From assembly GCF_014836415.1 (NCBI RefSeq), contig NZ_JACSQY010000003.1, forward strand, positions 276,266 through 340,265: a DNA stretch of 64,000 nt, given 5' to 3'. The notes under the pieces are model-generated. The model had not been told where the DNA came from. It was given only the letters and a program-made list of their open reading frames with translations, and ran no database searches. Below, piece by piece: positions 1-9,337 of this stretch. Origin of the DNA: Sporosarcina gallistercoris. Its GTDB lineage: Bacteria; Bacillota; Bacilli; Bacillales_A; Planococcaceae. Numbering within the stretch: the stretch's first letter is position 1; the number at the start of each line of letters is the position of its first letter. The position numbers and the translations under genes were made by a program.

Positions 1-297
1 TTCCTTGTCATCTTCATTGCATGGCACATTTACGAAACACGTATCCAGAAGCTATTCGGTGCGGAAGTGAATTTCGACATGATGGCAGAGATTTTCTCTA
101 ATCCATTAATGATCGTCTTCTACGCACTCGGTATTCTTGCGGCTACTTTCCACTTGGCGAACGGAGTTTGGTCATTCCTAGTTACTTGGGGATTGGCTCA
201 ATCACCACGCTCACAAACAATTGTTACGTATGTAACATTAGCGATTTTCGTTATCCTATCAGTAATCGGAATGCGCGCACTATTTGCATTTGCTTAA
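1..297 (+). CDS. sdhC: Succinate dehydrogenase cytochrome b558 subunit, 3' part
   Basis: The frame is open from base 1, so the gene starts before the window and only its C-terminal 98 residues are seen. It is the membrane anchor that binds haem b and carries electrons from succinate to menaquinone in complex II. The visible part holds a His in IAWHIYE and two clear hydrophobic helices (around FYALGILAATFHLANG and VTLAIFVILSVIGM), as expected for the last transmembrane segments of SdhC. The identification rests mainly on the directly following sdhA and sdhB. It ends 43 bp before the sdhA start, so the three genes form one operon whose promoter lies outside the window. Confidence 0.93.
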   Translation, partial: FLVIFIAWHIYETRIQKLFGAEVNFDMMAEIFSNPLMIVFYALGILAATFHLANGVWSFLVTWGLAQSPRSQTIVTYVTLAIFVILSVIGMRALFAFA

Positions 298-340
298 GAA
301 ACAAACCGTTATTATGTAAACTTTGAGGAGTGAAACAATA

Positions 341-2089
341 ATGTCAAAAGGTAGAGTGATTGTCGTCGGTGGCGGTCTTGCCGGCCTAATGGCGACCATC
401 AAGGCATCAGAAGAAGGCGTCGGAGTAGACTTGTTTTCCCTCGTTCCTGTAAAACGCTCTCACTCCGTTTGTGCTCAAGGCGGCATTAATGGCGCCGTGA
501 ACACAAAGGGTGAAGGGGATTCCCCTATGATTCACTTTGATGATACGATTTACGGAGGAGACTTCCTTGCGAACCAGCCTCCTGTAAAAGCGATGGCTGA
601 AGCAGCACCAGGGATCATCCACTTGCTTGACCGTATGGGCGTTATGTTCAACCGTACTCCGGAAGGTCTATTGGACTTCCGTCGTTTCGGCGGAACCATG
701 CACCACCGTACTGCGTATGCAGGTGCAACAACTGGTCAGCAGCTCCTTTACGCTTTGGACGAGCAAGTCCGTGCGCAAGAAGTTGCGGGTCTAGTTCAGA
801 AATTTGAGCATTGGGAATTCCTCGGTGTTATCTTGGATGACGAAGGCGTTTGCCGAGGTATCAAAGCTCAAAACCTTAAAACGATGGAAATCAAAGCATT
901 CCCTGGTGACGCTGTCATTATGGCAACGGGCGGTCCTGGAATCATCTTTGGTAAGTCGACGAACTCTGTTATCAATACAGGTTCAGCAGCTTCCATCGTT
1001 TATCAACAAGGGGCAAAATATGCAAACGGAGAATTCATCCAAATTCACCCGACTGCAATTCCTGGAGACGACAAACTTCGTCTTATGAGTGAATCTGCAC
1101 GTGGTGAAGGCGGCCGGATTTGGACTTATAAAGACGGTAAGCCTTGGTACTTCCTAGAAGAAAAATATCCAGCTTACGGTAACCTTGTACCGCGTGACGT
1201 TGCAACACGTGAAATCTTTGACGTATGTGTGAACCAGCGCCTAGGGATCAATGGTGAAAACATGGTGTATCTCGATTTGTCTCACAAAGACCCGCATGAG
1301 CTTGACATCAAGCTTGGTGGAATCATCGAGATTTACGAGAAGTTCACTGGAGATGACCCACGTAAAGTTCCGATGAAAATCTTCCCTGCAGTTCACTATT
1401 CAATGGGCGGACTATGGGTCGATTACAATCAGCATACTTCAATCCCTGGATTGTTTGCTGCAGGTGAATGTGATTACTCACAACACGGCGGTAACCGTCT
1501 AGGTGCGAACTCATTACTTTCTGCGATTTATGGCGGAATGCTTGCTGGACCGGAAGCCGTTAAGTACATGAAGGGTCTGGAGCACTCTGCAGACGATATG
1601 CCTTCTAAAATCTTTGACGACGCTGTGAAAGAAGAGCAAGTGAAGTGGGAAGCGATCCTCAACATGAAGGGAACTGAGAACGCGTATGTGATTCACCGCG
1701 AGCTCGGCGAACTGATGACTGAAAACGTAACGGTTGTTCGTTATAACGATCGTTTGGAAGCTACGGATAAAAAGATCCAAGAATTGCTTGAGCGTTGGGA
1801 AAATATCAACATGACGGATACTCAACAGTGGTCGAACCAAGGTGCGACGTTCACTCGTCAGTTGAAGAACATGCTGTACTTGGCTCGTGTCATCACTCTT
1901 GGTGCGCTGAACCGTAACGAAAGCCGTGGGGCTCACTACAAGCCGGACTTCCCGGAACGCGATGATGAGAACTTCTTGAAAACGACGATTGCAACGTTTG
2001 ACGGAGAATCTGCACCAATCTTAACGTATGAAGACGTGGATGTTTCGTTGATTCCACCTCGTAAACGTGATTATTCTTCATCTAAGTAA
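341..2089 (+). CDS. sdhA: Succinate dehydrogenase flavoprotein subunit
   Basis: Oxidises succinate to fumarate with covalently bound FAD, in the TCA cycle and the respiratory chain. The 582-residue product has the N-terminal dinucleotide-binding motif VVGGGLAG (residues 8-15), the flavinylation region SHSVCAQGG with the candidate FAD-linked His at residue 41, the substrate-site motifs HPTA and RGEGGRIW, and the late FAD motif GECDYSQHGGNRLGANSL. I start at ATG 341, with GAGGAG about ten bases upstream, rather than at the longer TTG frame from 323, because SdhA proteins begin with this short Met-Ser-Lys-Gly lead. Length is normal for the Bacillus type. Confidence 0.98.
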   Translation: MSKGRVIVVGGGLAGLMATIKASEEGVGVDLFSLVPVKRSHSVCAQGGINGAVNTKGEGDSPMIHFDDTIYGGDFLANQPPVKAMAEAAPGIIHLLDRMGVMFNRTPEGLLDFRRFGGTMHHRTAYAGATTGQQLLYALDEQVRAQEVAGLVQKFEHWEFLGVILDDEGVCRGIKAQNLKTMEIKAFPGDAVIMATGGPGIIFGKSTNSVINTGSAASIVYQQGAKYANGEFIQIHPTAIPGDDKLRLMSESARGEGGRIWTYKDGKPWYFLEEKYPAYGNLVPRDVATREIFDVCVNQRLGINGENMVYLDLSHKDPHELDIKLGGIIEIYEKFTGDDPRKVPMKIFPAVHYSMGGLWVDYNQHTSIPGLFAAGECDYSQHGGNRLGANSLLSAIYGGMLAGPEAVKYMKGLEHSADDMPSKIFDDAVKEEQVKWEAILNMKGTENAYVIHRELGELMTENVTVVRYNDRLEATDKKIQELLERWENINMTDTQQWSNQGATFTRQLKNMLYLARVITLGALNRNESRGAHYKPDFPERDDENFLKTTIATFDGESAPILTYEDVDVSLIPPRKRDYSSSK

Positions 2090-2144
2090 AATAGAGACTC
2101 GATGAGTAGGACGATAATTCCGCATCGAAAGGAGACTGACGGTA

Positions 2145-2945
2145 ATGAGTGAACAACAAACAGCTGTTCAAGAACAAGCAGCTCCAGCTAAAACAGTGAT
2201 ATTCGAAATCCAACGGCAAGACACACCTGAATCTGCGCCGTATATGGAATCGTTCGAAGTTCCTTATAAAGCGAATATGAACGTCATTTCTGCATTGATG
2301 GAAATCCGACGTAACCCTGTGAACGCTAAAGGCGAAAAGACAACGCCGGTCAACTGGGACATGAACTGTCTAGAAGAAGTTTGTGGAGCGTGTTCAATGG
2401 TGATCAACGGACGCCCGCGCCAGTCTTGTACTGCACTGGTCGATCAGTTGACACAGCCGATTAAATTAGAGCCGATGCGTACGTTCCCGGTTGTTCGTGA
2501 CTTGGTTGTCGATCGTGAGGGAATGTTTGACTCCCTTAAGAAAATCAAAGCATGGATTCCGATTGACGGTACGTATGATCTCGGAGAAGGTCCGCGTATG
2601 CCTGAGCGCAAGCGTCAGTGGGCATATGAGCTTTCCAAGTGCATGACGTGCGGTGTATGTCTTGAAGCATGCCCGAATGTCAATGACCAAACGAATTTCA
2701 TGGGTCCTTTTGCGATCTCTCAAGTACGTTTGTTCAATACACATCCAACGGGTGCACAAAACAAGGATGAGCGTTTGTCAGCTTTGATGACAGATGGCGG
2801 ACTTGCGGAGTGCGGTAACTCACAGAACTGTGTAGTGGCTTGTCCGAAAGGGATTCCTTTGACAACTTCTATTGCGGCTATGAACCGTGCTACGACTGTT
2901 CAAATGTTCAAGAACTTCTTCGGAAGTGACCATATGGTAGACTGA
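2145..2945 (+). CDS. sdhB: Succinate dehydrogenase iron-sulfur subunit
   Basis: Transfers electrons from the SdhA flavin to the membrane anchor. Cysteine clusters are all present: CLEEVCGACS plus a later Cys for the 2Fe-2S centre in the N-terminal plant-type ferredoxin domain, then CMTCGVCLEACP and CGNSQNCVVACPKG for the C-terminal 4Fe-4S and 3Fe-4S centres. The 266-residue length fits the family. The start has AAAGGAG about 10 bases upstream. A strong hairpin terminator follows 12 bases after the stop, closing the sdhCAB operon. Confidence 0.98.
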   Translation: MSEQQTAVQEQAAPAKTVIFEIQRQDTPESAPYMESFEVPYKANMNVISALMEIRRNPVNAKGEKTTPVNWDMNCLEEVCGACSMVINGRPRQSCTALVDQLTQPIKLEPMRTFPVVRDLVVDREGMFDSLKKIKAWIPIDGTYDLGEGPRMPERKRQWAYELSKCMTCGVCLEACPNVNDQTNFMGPFAISQVRLFNTHPTGAQNKDERLSALMTDGGLAECGNSQNCVVACPKGIPLTTSIAAMNRATTVQMFKNFFGSDHMVD

Positions 2946-2956
2946 TGTCTACATGA

Positions 2957-3004
2957 AGACTGTCCGGAAAGTCAGCAAAAGCTGATTTCCCGGGCAGTTT
3001 TTTT
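2957..3004 (+). terminator. Rho-independent terminator of sdhCAB
   Basis: An 18-bp imperfect stem (ACTGTCCGG...CCGGGCAGT type, with GTCAGC/GCTGAT inside) closed by a four-A loop is followed directly by seven T residues, just after sdhB. Confidence 0.88.
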
Positions 3005-3042
3005 GTTGGAATGAATTCTGGTAGGGTGTTGATTTTGGTTTC

Positions 3043-3185
3043 AGACGGACGCGTTCCGAGGGGGCACGGATGATAAGCCGCTTCAGTCGCTGCGCTCCCT
3101 CCATGATCTCCCCATCGTGCTGATCCCTACGGAGTCGCTGTCTTCTACTACAATCAACGGCTAGTAGTGGAAGACGATGATTCCA
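3043..3185. repeat. Degenerate Bacillaceae-type intergenic repeat
   Basis: This 280-bp gap between the sdhB terminator and the thioesterase has no gene. It holds a GC-richer stretch containing GGACGCGTTCCGAGGGGGC, AAGCCGCTTCAGTCGCTGCG and GGAGTCGCTGTCTTCTAC followed by AATCAACGGCTAG. These phrases recall a common intergenic repeat in Bacillaceae genomes (tracts ending in an AGGAGTCGC...CAATCAAC phrase). The match is from memory and the copy is degraded. Confidence 0.4.
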
Positions 3186-3288
3186 TTTCAAAAAAGAGTT
3201 CAAAGCAGAATCGCTACTTATTATCTGAGTTGTTTGATATAATGAAAGAATGAATGATCATTCACTTTATGGACTGGGGGAGAATAGA

Positions 3289-3744
3289 ATGAAACAGAGT
3301 TATATAAAGGATTTTGAGGAGTGGGAAGCTGGGTTTCGGTATTCTGTGCCGATTAAGGTACGATTTTCGGAAACAGATATGTTTGGTCACTTGAATAATA
3401 CGGTGACGTTTGCGTATTTCGAGCAGGCGCGGATTGACTATCTGCAGGAGTTAGGGTTGATGAATGATTGGCTGGATCCGTCGGGGGAGCGCATTCCGGT
3501 TGTGGCAGATTTGCAGTGTGATTATAGAAAGCAAGTGTTTTTTGACGAAACGGTTAATGTGTATGTTAAGGCGGATTCGATAGGGAAGAGTTCTGTCGAA
3601 ATTCATTATATGGCGAAGAACGAGAAAGGCGAAGTCGTTTTCACAGGACGTGGTGCTATGGTGCAAATTTCAAAGAAAACAGGTTCGGGTGTTGCGTGGA
3701 CGGAAGAGGAGAAAGATTTGTTCCGCGCAAAAACTAGGATTTAA
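3289..3744 (+). CDS. ysmA: YsmA-like hotdog-fold acyl-CoA thioesterase
   Basis: A 151-residue protein with the 4-hydroxybenzoyl-CoA thioesterase/FadM hotdog signature: RFSETDMFGHLNN near residue 25, where the Asp is the usual catalytic residue, followed by YFEQARIDYLQELG. It probably hydrolyses an acyl-CoA, but the substrate cannot be told. The start at 3289 has GGGGGAG six bases upstream; an earlier in-frame ATG at 3250 lacks a ribosome site. In B. subtilis ysmA lies in this same position between sdhB and gerE, which supports the symbol. Confidence 0.85.
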   Translation: MKQSYIKDFEEWEAGFRYSVPIKVRFSETDMFGHLNNTVTFAYFEQARIDYLQELGLMNDWLDPSGERIPVVADLQCDYRKQVFFDETVNVYVKADSIGKSSVEIHYMAKNEKGEVVFTGRGAMVQISKKTGSGVAWTEEEKDLFRAKTRI

Positions 3745-3809
3745 GCCGGCACAGCCTTTCTCTATTTGGAATACTGTAAAGGGAAACCGAATAGGAGGGG
3801 CGCGTCTTG

Positions 3810-4031
3810 ATGGAGGAGTTAAACAACCGATCTGTTCTCACGGGTAGGGAGCGGGAAATTTTTACTTTGCTCATAGCCGATCATACAACGAAAGAAATTG
3901 CGGGAAAGCTCGGCATCAGTGAAAAAACTGTCCGCAATCACATTTCAAATACGATTCAAAAGCTAGGCGTTTCTGGTCGAGCGCAAGCGATGATAGAACT
4001 GCTAAGACTCGGCGAACTCAGCTTGAATTAG
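3810..4031 (+). CDS. gerE: GerE, LuxR-type spore coat regulator
   Basis: Late mother-cell transcription factor that turns coat genes on and off at the end of sporulation. The 73-residue product is essentially a bare LuxR/FixJ DNA-binding domain: LTGREREIFTLL, then TTKEIAGKLGISEKTVRNH as the helix-turn-helix, then IQKLGVSGRAQA. Length and sequence match B. subtilis GerE (74 aa). An AGGAGGGG site precedes a TTG (3807) and an ATG (3810); either may be used. It is the best single indicator in the window that the organism forms endospores. A sigma-K promoter would be expected upstream, but I cannot assign one with certainty. Confidence 0.93.
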   Translation: MEELNNRSVLTGREREIFTLLIADHTTKEIAGKLGISEKTVRNHISNTIQKLGVSGRAQAMIELLRLGELSLN

Positions 4032-4051
4032 TGACTGTGTACACTTAGGAA

Positions 4052-4080
4052 GGTTGCAGACTGTTCTGCAGCCTTTTTTT
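4052..4080 (+). terminator. Terminator after gerE
   Basis: GGTTGCAGA / TCTGCAGCC form a nine-pair stem around a CTGT loop, followed by seven T residues. Confidence 0.85.
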
Positions 4081-4194
4081 CGTCTGCAATATGATGTTTG
4101 TAGAGAGGTAGGATGACTTCGTATGTGCTAAACTGGAACTGCATAGCATTGCTTTTCGAAATTCGGATTGCCATATGGAATGGAGGAACTTCAA

Positions 4195-4584
4195 TTGAAA
4201 TCGATTACTATTAAACGGACGAAGGCATATTTCATTGACTTAGCAATATCGACTGCCGTAATTGGTGTAGCTGAATATTTTCTCCGCAAAAAGGTGAAGA
4301 ATGAAGCGGTCCATGCTCTTGTGACTCCCTCTGTTGTCATGAGTACTCTAGAATGTGCTCAATTGCTGAGAAGTGGACAGACAGTCGGCTATAAGAAGAT
4401 GGGATTGGTTCTGGAAAGTGAAACTGGAACTGACTTAAGTGCCGGCCAACTTATGAAACGTATATTTTATCGGGATACATTCAATTCGTTCCTATTCATA
4501 GGGAATCGCCGAAAGTTTGAAAAGAATGATGGAAAAACATTACCACACGATTTTTATGCAGGAACGATAGTAAAGGAAGTATAA
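4195..4584 (+). CDS. RDD-family small membrane protein
   Basis: A 129-residue protein that begins KSITIKRTKAYFIDLAI, the Arg-Asp type opening of RDD proteins, with hydrophobic segments around residues 12-30 and 43-60, and a later GYKKMGLVLES stretch typical of the family. The role of RDD proteins is mostly unknown; some affect ion tolerance. I use the TTG at 4195 because TGGAGGA lies seven bases upstream, and not the TTG at 4168. It stands alone between gerE and the marR gene, an insertion relative to the B. subtilis order. Confidence 0.7.
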   Translation: MKSITIKRTKAYFIDLAISTAVIGVAEYFLRKKVKNEAVHALVTPSVVMSTLECAQLLRSGQTVGYKKMGLVLESETGTDLSAGQLMKRIFYRDTFNSFLFIGNRRKFEKNDGKTLPHDFYAGTIVKEV

Positions 4585-4744
4585 TAAGTATGTGCTGTCT
4601 GGTTGGATATGAAAGCGATGATTACGAAAAATTCCTATTCATTTGAAGAGGAAGATGGGAACTATGGCCAATGAGATATTAATTGCTTTTTTGTCGATTT
4701 AAGAGGAAAATAATAAGTAAACTCATGATTTGGAGCTGGTATCA

Positions 4745-5194
4745 TTGACGAAAAAAGTCACAGCGAATCTTGAAGAAATTCATCACATGGAAAAAGATTT
4801 GCGTTACATTGCAGCCATCATAAAGCAACAAGGGCGCCAAATATTAAGTAATTATACGATCACCCCTCCTCAATTCATTGCACTCCAATGGTTATTTGAA
4901 CATGGGGATATGACGATCGGGGATTTGTCGAACAAAATGTATTTGGCATTTAGCACAACGACAGATTTAGTGGATCGTATGGAAAAAAATGAGTTAGTGA
5001 AACGGGTCCGTGACGAGAAAGATCGTCGCGTCGTGAGGATCCATCTATTAGCGGAAGGCGAGCGCGTTATCGAAGAGGTGATTGATAAGCGGCGTGAATA
5101 CTTGCAAGAAGTCGTCCAAAATTTTAATCCTGAAGAATTGTCAACGTTTACTGAATTACTTTCAAAACTACACGTGGAAATGAGCACAAAATAA
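4745..5194 (+). CDS. ysmB: MarR-family transcriptional regulator (YsmB-like)
   Basis: A 149-residue winged-helix regulator. The MarR core is clear: TPPQFIALQWLFEHGDMTIGDLSNKMYLAFSTTTDLVDRMEKNELVKRVRDEKDRRVV-type helix-turn-helix plus wing (residues 43-101), flanked by helices for dimerisation. The TTG at 4745 is preceded by TTTGGAG at nine bases; a second TTG at 4730 overlaps that site and is less likely. It ends one base before racE, so the two are co-transcribed, the same arrangement as ysmB-racE in B. subtilis. Ligand and targets are unknown. Confidence 0.85.
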   Translation: MTKKVTANLEEIHHMEKDLRYIAAIIKQQGRQILSNYTITPPQFIALQWLFEHGDMTIGDLSNKMYLAFSTTTDLVDRMEKNELVKRVRDEKDRRVVRIHLLAEGERVIEEVIDKRREYLQEVVQNFNPEELSTFTELLSKLHVEMSTK

Positions 5195-5195
5195 C

Positions 5196-6002
5196 ATGAA
5201 CGAATTATCAGATTTACCAATCGGCATCATCGACTCGGGAGTGGGCGGCCTTACAGTGATGGACGAGCTCCTGAGTCGCATGCCGAACGAACACTTTCTA
5301 TACATAGGAGATGACGCTCGCTGCCCTTACGGCAACCGGTCTCCCGAAGAAGTCGTCAAATTCACACACGAACTAATCAGTGCACTCAATGATTTTGGTG
5401 TGAAAATGGTGGTCATTGCTTGTAATACTGCGACCGCGTTTGCCTTGGAACACGTTCGATCACTGTTCGACTTTCCGATTATCGGTGTCATCGAACCAGG
5501 AGCTCGGACAGCTGTGGAAAAATCGAAGACAAAACAGATTGTTGTTCTTGGGACAAGCGGGACTGTGAAGAGCCAGGCATATGACCAAGCAATTTTAGCG
5601 CTGGCGGCTGATGCGTCGATTCATGGACTCGCATGTCCTGAATTTGTTCCGATTGTGGAACGGGGCGTTTACAAGCTGGAGGAAGCGGATCGCGTTGTCG
5701 GAAAAACACTTGCGCCACTGGCTTCTAAGACGTTCGATGCTGTTATTCTAGGCTGTACGCATTTTCCGCTGTTATCACATTTCATCTACAAGCACTTACC
5801 TGCGGGAATTGAGCTCATCACATCGGGTTCGGCAACAGCGGATACAGCAATCCGTATTTTGGATGAACTGCAGCTTCAACGTGTAGCTCTTGCCGACCAA
5901 CAGTCTAAGTTCTATACGACCGGACATCCGGCCCATTTTGAATTGATTGTTAAAGATTGGTTACATATAGAGGAGCCAGTAGTGGAGAAGCTCGTTCTTT
6001 AA
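5196..6002 (+). CDS. racE: Glutamate racemase
   Basis: Interconverts L- and D-glutamate for peptidoglycan synthesis. The 268-residue product carries the family signatures GIIDSGVGGLTV at the N terminus, IACNTATA with the first catalytic Cys (about residue 74), and LGCTHFPLL with the second catalytic Cys (about residue 185). Both acid-base cysteines are intact. The start lies one base after the marR stop, so translation is probably coupled. gerM, which follows racE in B. subtilis, is missing and a terminator comes instead. Confidence 0.97.
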   Translation: MNELSDLPIGIIDSGVGGLTVMDELLSRMPNEHFLYIGDDARCPYGNRSPEEVVKFTHELISALNDFGVKMVVIACNTATAFALEHVRSLFDFPIIGVIEPGARTAVEKSKTKQIVVLGTSGTVKSQAYDQAILALAADASIHGLACPEFVPIVERGVYKLEEADRVVGKTLAPLASKTFDAVILGCTHFPLLSHFIYKHLPAGIELITSGSATADTAIRILDELQLQRVALADQQSKFYTTGHPAHFELIVKDWLHIEEPVVEKLVL

Positions 6003-6071
6003 AGTTCACCTGAATATGTAATTTGGACTTCAAATGGAAGCTTTAAAGAGATTCCAACTAACAAAAACACA

Positions 6072-6099
6072 AACCCGGCGAGATGGTTGCCGGGTTTTT
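6072..6099 (+). terminator. Terminator after racE
   Basis: AACCCGGC / GCCGGGTT stem around an eight-base loop, followed by TTTTTG. Confidence 0.88.
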
Positions 6100-6156
6100 G
6101 CATGCGTTCGAATGGTTATGTTAAAATGGAAGGATGAACAGAAAGAGGGAATATAA

Positions 6157-6915
6157 ATGAGACATGATGGACGAGCGGTTGACGCACTAAGAGATGTGCA
6201 GATTGAAAAAGATTATTTACTTCATCCCGAGGGATCAGTTCTGATTACGGTTGGGAATACAAAGGTGATTTGTACGGCTTCAGTGGAGGATCGAGTACCG
6301 CCATTTTTACGCGGAAGCGGAAAAGGCTGGGTTACTGCGGAATATTCGATGCTTCCAAGAGCAACGGGCCAACGGACACAGCGTGAAGCAACGAAGGGGA
6401 AAATCGGTGGACGTACGATGGAAATCCAGCGTCTGATCGGCAGAGCGCTGCGAGCAGTGATTGACTTGGAAGCACTTGGAGAACGTACCATTTGGATCGA
6501 CTGCGATGTCATACAAGCAGATGGCGGCACGCGTACGGCGTCGATTACAGGGGCGTTTGTTGCGATGGCACTTGCTACTGCAGGCATCGTTGAGCAGAAG
6601 AAATTGCCGAAGTTCCCGATAACTCAATACTTAGCTGCAACAAGTGTTGGTAAATCAGAACAAGACGAACTCATTCTGGATTTGGACTATATCGAAGATT
6701 CATCCGCAGCTGTTGACATGAACGTCGTCATGACAAGCTCAGGTGAGTTTGTGGAACTTCAAGGCACGGGAGAAGAGTCGACATTCACACGCAAAGAAAT
6801 GAACGGTCTATTGGATCTCGCTGAAAATGGAATCCAGCAATTGATCGACCTGCAAAAACAAGCACTCGGACCAATTTGTGAACTGATTGAGTCAAAAGAG
6901 GAGGCTGCCCAATGA
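6157..6915 (+). CDS. rph: RNase PH
   Basis: Phosphorolytic 3'-to-5' exoribonuclease that trims tRNA 3' ends. The 252-residue protein begins [14 protein letters not shown], contains the arginine-rich segment [33 protein letters not shown] region used for phosphate and tRNA binding (about residues 68-96), and the acidic [19 protein letters not shown] motif (about residues 113-131). Full length and intact. Its stop overlaps the start of the next gene by four bases, so rph-rdgB-ysnB form a translationally coupled operon. Confidence 0.97.
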   Translation: MRHDGRAVDALRDVQIEKDYLLHPEGSVLITVGNTKVICTASVEDRVPPFLRGSGKGWVTAEYSMLPRATGQRTQREATKGKIGGRTMEIQRLIGRALRAVIDLEALGERTIWIDCDVIQADGGTRTASITGAFVAMALATAGIVEQKKLPKFPITQYLAATSVGKSEQDELILDLDYIEDSSAAVDMNVVMTSSGEFVELQGTGEESTFTRKEMNGLLDLAENGIQQLIDLQKQALGPICELIESKEEAAQ

Positions 6916-7526
6916 AACAAATTTTAGTGGCAACGAATAATAAAGGAAAAGTAAGAGATTTTGAAGAGCTGTTCAAGCCACATGGTATCGAAGTAATTTC
7001 TCTGAAAGATCTGGTCGAGCCAATTGAAGTCGAGGAAACAGGAACGACTTTCGAAGAGAATGCAATTCTTAAAGCAGAAGAAACTGCGAAGATCCTAGGA
7101 AAATGGGTCATCTCAGACGACAGTGGCCTCGAGATAGATGCATTAAACGGAGAACCAGGTGTCTACTCAGCCCGATACGCAGGGGAACCGAAAGACGATG
7201 AGGCCAATATCGACAAAGCGTTACACGGCCTTAAAGACGTTCCTGAGGGCTCTAGAGATGCACGCTTCCGTTGCGTATTAGCTATAGCGGGCCCTGGAAT
7301 CGAAACAAAAACGTTCTCAGGAAGCTGTGACGGATCGATTCTTCTTGAACGTCACGGTGAAAACGGCTTCGGATACGATCCGATTTTCTACGTACCTTCA
7401 GAAGGAAAGTCAATGGCTGAATTGACACCAGCTGAAAAAGCTGCGATCTCTCACCGTGGAGTAGCGATGAGGAAATTCGAGAAAGAACTTCCGAATCTGA
7501 TTGGCGAGGCGGGGATGAACGCATGA
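6912..7526 (+). CDS. rdgB: XTP/dITP diphosphatase (RdgB/HAM1 family)
   Basis: Removes non-canonical purine nucleotides (dITP, XTP) from the pool by hydrolysing them to monophosphates. The 204-residue protein has the HAM1 opening [16 protein letters not shown], the metal and base site [35 protein letters not shown], and [11 protein letters not shown], then SHRG near the end. All expected motifs are intact. It overlaps rph by four bases and the next gene by four bases. The B. subtilis name is ysnA. Confidence 0.96.
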   Translation: MKQILVATNNKGKVRDFEELFKPHGIEVISLKDLVEPIEVEETGTTFEENAILKAEETAKILGKWVISDDSGLEIDALNGEPGVYSARYAGEPKDDEANIDKALHGLKDVPEGSRDARFRCVLAIAGPGIETKTFSGSCDGSILLERHGENGFGYDPIFYVPSEGKSMAELTPAEKAAISHRGVAMRKFEKELPNLIGEAGMNA

Positions 7527-8026
7527 AATTGATCGTAATGAGCGATTCCCATGGTGATTTGGAAACAATTGAAGCAATCCGCAGCCGGGAATCCGATGCA
7601 GATGCAGTTTTCCACTGTGGGGATAGCGAATTGGCGGTAGATGCGGAGATCCTGCAAGGCATGGAAATCGTCCAGGGCAACTGCGACTGGAACGCAGGGT
7701 TTCCTGAGTCAGTCGTTGCTGAAGTGGACGGTCAAAAAGTCTTGATGGTGCACGGTCACCAACATGGTGTGAAAGAATCTCTCATGCAGTTGAAATACGC
7801 TGCAGAGCAAGTGGGCGCAAGTATTGCCCTATTCGGTCACTCTCACCTATATGGAGCAGAACTGCAGGATGGCGTGCTCTACGTGAACCCAGGGAGTACA
7901 TTACTTCCTAGAGGTGAACGAGTGGCAACATATGCAGTCATCGAGCAAGACGATTCCCTGAAGGTGACTTTCCGCAGTCCGGACAGTGGAGAAGCGGTAG
8001 AAAAAGTTATTTTCACAACAAGTTAA
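7523..8026 (+). CDS. ysnB: Calcineurin-like phosphoesterase, YfcE/MJ0936 type
   Basis: A 167-residue metallophosphoesterase. Metal ligands are visible in order: SDSHGD (residues 6-11), HCGDSE, GNCD, VHGHQHG and FGHSHLYG. This is the compact YfcE/MJ0936 architecture, a broad phosphodiesterase family with unsettled natural substrate. The start overlaps rdgB by four bases, matching ysnA-ysnB of B. subtilis. No terminator is evident before the tRNA promoter, which begins eight bases after the stop. Confidence 0.9.
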   Translation: MKLIVMSDSHGDLETIEAIRSRESDADAVFHCGDSELAVDAEILQGMEIVQGNCDWNAGFPESVVAEVDGQKVLMVHGHQHGVKESLMQLKYAAEQVGASIALFGHSHLYGAELQDGVLYVNPGSTLLPRGERVATYAVIEQDDSLKVTFRSPDSGEAVEKVIFTTS

Positions 8027-8033
8027 AAACCTG

Positions 8034-8062
8034 TTGACTTTAATTCATTCTTTGCCTATAAT
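8034..8062 (+). promoter_or_regulatory. Sigma-A promoter of the tRNA-Arg gene
   Basis: TTGACT at 8034 and a perfect TATAAT at 8057 are separated by exactly 17 bases, 40 bases before the tRNA. This is a near-consensus housekeeping promoter, as expected for a stable RNA. Confidence 0.85.
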
Positions 8063-8102
8063 AAAACCTGTCGTTCAAATCATTTATGAGTTTGACGCAG
8101 TT

Positions 8103-8176
<74 letters not shown>

Positions 8177-8215
8177 TTAAGAGGTTCAGATACAACAATT
8201 TACACTTAACGAGAA

Positions 8216-8256
8216 AACGTCAATCCCTTTAAAAATTAGGGGTTGACGTTTTTTTG
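8216..8256 (+). terminator. Terminator after tRNA-Arg
   Basis: AACGTCAATCCC / GGGGTTGACGTT stem around an AT-rich loop, followed by seven T residues. Confidence 0.88.
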
Positions 8257-8751
8257 CTTATTGACGATAGGTTGAAAAAAGAGAGAAAATCAAATAGTGC
8301 TACACAAATACTACACATGTGCTTTGTCGAATCAGATCTAGATTTCACTACCCCTTTCAAAATTAGCTTTGTTGTTATAATCCTGTCAGAAAGAACAATC
8401 AGGATGGTCAATATTAAAAATAGCAAACCAATGACTACGAAACCAGAACATTATTTAGCGGCGCATTTCATTTTTGAAAAGGGCTTTTTGAATATTTCTT
8501 GATACTTTTATTGAAATACAAAAAATGTATTGTTCAGCGATTAATAATTATACAGAAAAATTACCAAAAATTACACCTATTTATAAAAAAGATGAAATGC
8601 TATATTGAATTACGTGAGCAATGAATACAATGTGTCATACTTATGCACGTGAAATCCTGTTCAAACTTTGCTTTAATTCTTATTTATTCTATGAGTTTTA
8701 AATTTTCATGAATGGCAACCCAGTAACACAAGGAAAGGATATGAAAAACAT
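8257..8751. other. AT-rich gap between tRNA-Arg and ardA
   Basis: About 495 bases without a convincing gene. An open frame of 82 codons (8254-8502, +) starts inside the terminator T-run, lacks a ribosome site and resembles no family. The double phrase GCTACACAAATACTACACATG at 8297 recalls sequence seen near phage integration sites, but no integrase is present. The rest looks like decayed DNA. Confidence 0.4.
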
Positions 8752-9258
8752 ATGTTGAATCTGTACACGGCAAATCTTGCAGAATGTACCGCGGGTAATT
8801 TGGAGGGTGAGTGGATTTCGCTTCCAACGGAGATAGAAACCATTGATGCTCATCTGAATGCAGTGTTAGGTGTCAATAAGGGAATAGTCATTCGTGATTA
8901 TGAAAGTTCCTTACCGATTGAGGTCCGTGAAACCGATGACATCTATGAGTTGAACCGTATCATGCAGTACCTTGCAGCGGTTGCAAAGACGGAAAGAGAA
9001 ATCATTGCTTTGATAGCCAAAACTAAAGGACTGGAATTGGCACAGGTGATACAGATACATCAGGATGGCGAGTATATGGCTTTCAACTGTCATAATTTGA
9101 AAGAACTTGGTCAATATCTCTACGATGAAGGTTTCCTATCCTATAAAATCCCTAAAGAAGTCGTGGATTTCGTTGATATGGAAAAACTCGCATCCGATTG
9201 GTTAAGTAAAGGTGAATTTGTAGATTTATCCAATATTGGTTATTACATTACGTATTGA
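8752..9258 (+). CDS. ardA: ArdA-like antirestriction protein
   Basis: A 168-residue acidic protein opening LYTANLAECTAGNLEGEWISLP, the characteristic ArdA start (a short beta strand, a small loop, then GxWxxLP). Three ArdA-type domains can be traced, ending in a strongly acidic stretch (VDFVDMEKLASDWLSKGEF) and IGYYITY. ArdA mimics B-form DNA and blocks type I restriction enzymes, usually to protect incoming plasmids or conjugative elements. GGAAAGG lies 13 bases upstream of the ATG, a little far. A strong terminator follows. It marks former conjugative or phage-borne DNA next to the tRNA; no conjugation genes remain nearby. Confidence 0.82.
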   Translation: MLNLYTANLAECTAGNLEGEWISLPTEIETIDAHLNAVLGVNKGIVIRDYESSLPIEVRETDDIYELNRIMQYLAAVAKTEREIIALIAKTKGLELAQVIQIHQDGEYMAFNCHNLKELGQYLYDEGFLSYKIPKEVVDFVDMEKLASDWLSKGEFVDLSNIGYYITY

Positions 9259-9337
9259 AACTTTCCCATGACACTCATATAAGGCACTTATAATAGAACT
9301 ATTAAAAATAAAAGTAATGAATACGCCCTGTAATATA

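Noticed and set aside
8254..8502. An 82-codon open frame after tRNA-Arg that could be an integrase or phage remnant
   Set aside because: It starts within the terminator T-run, has no ribosome site, and its translation shows no recombinase motif or known family.
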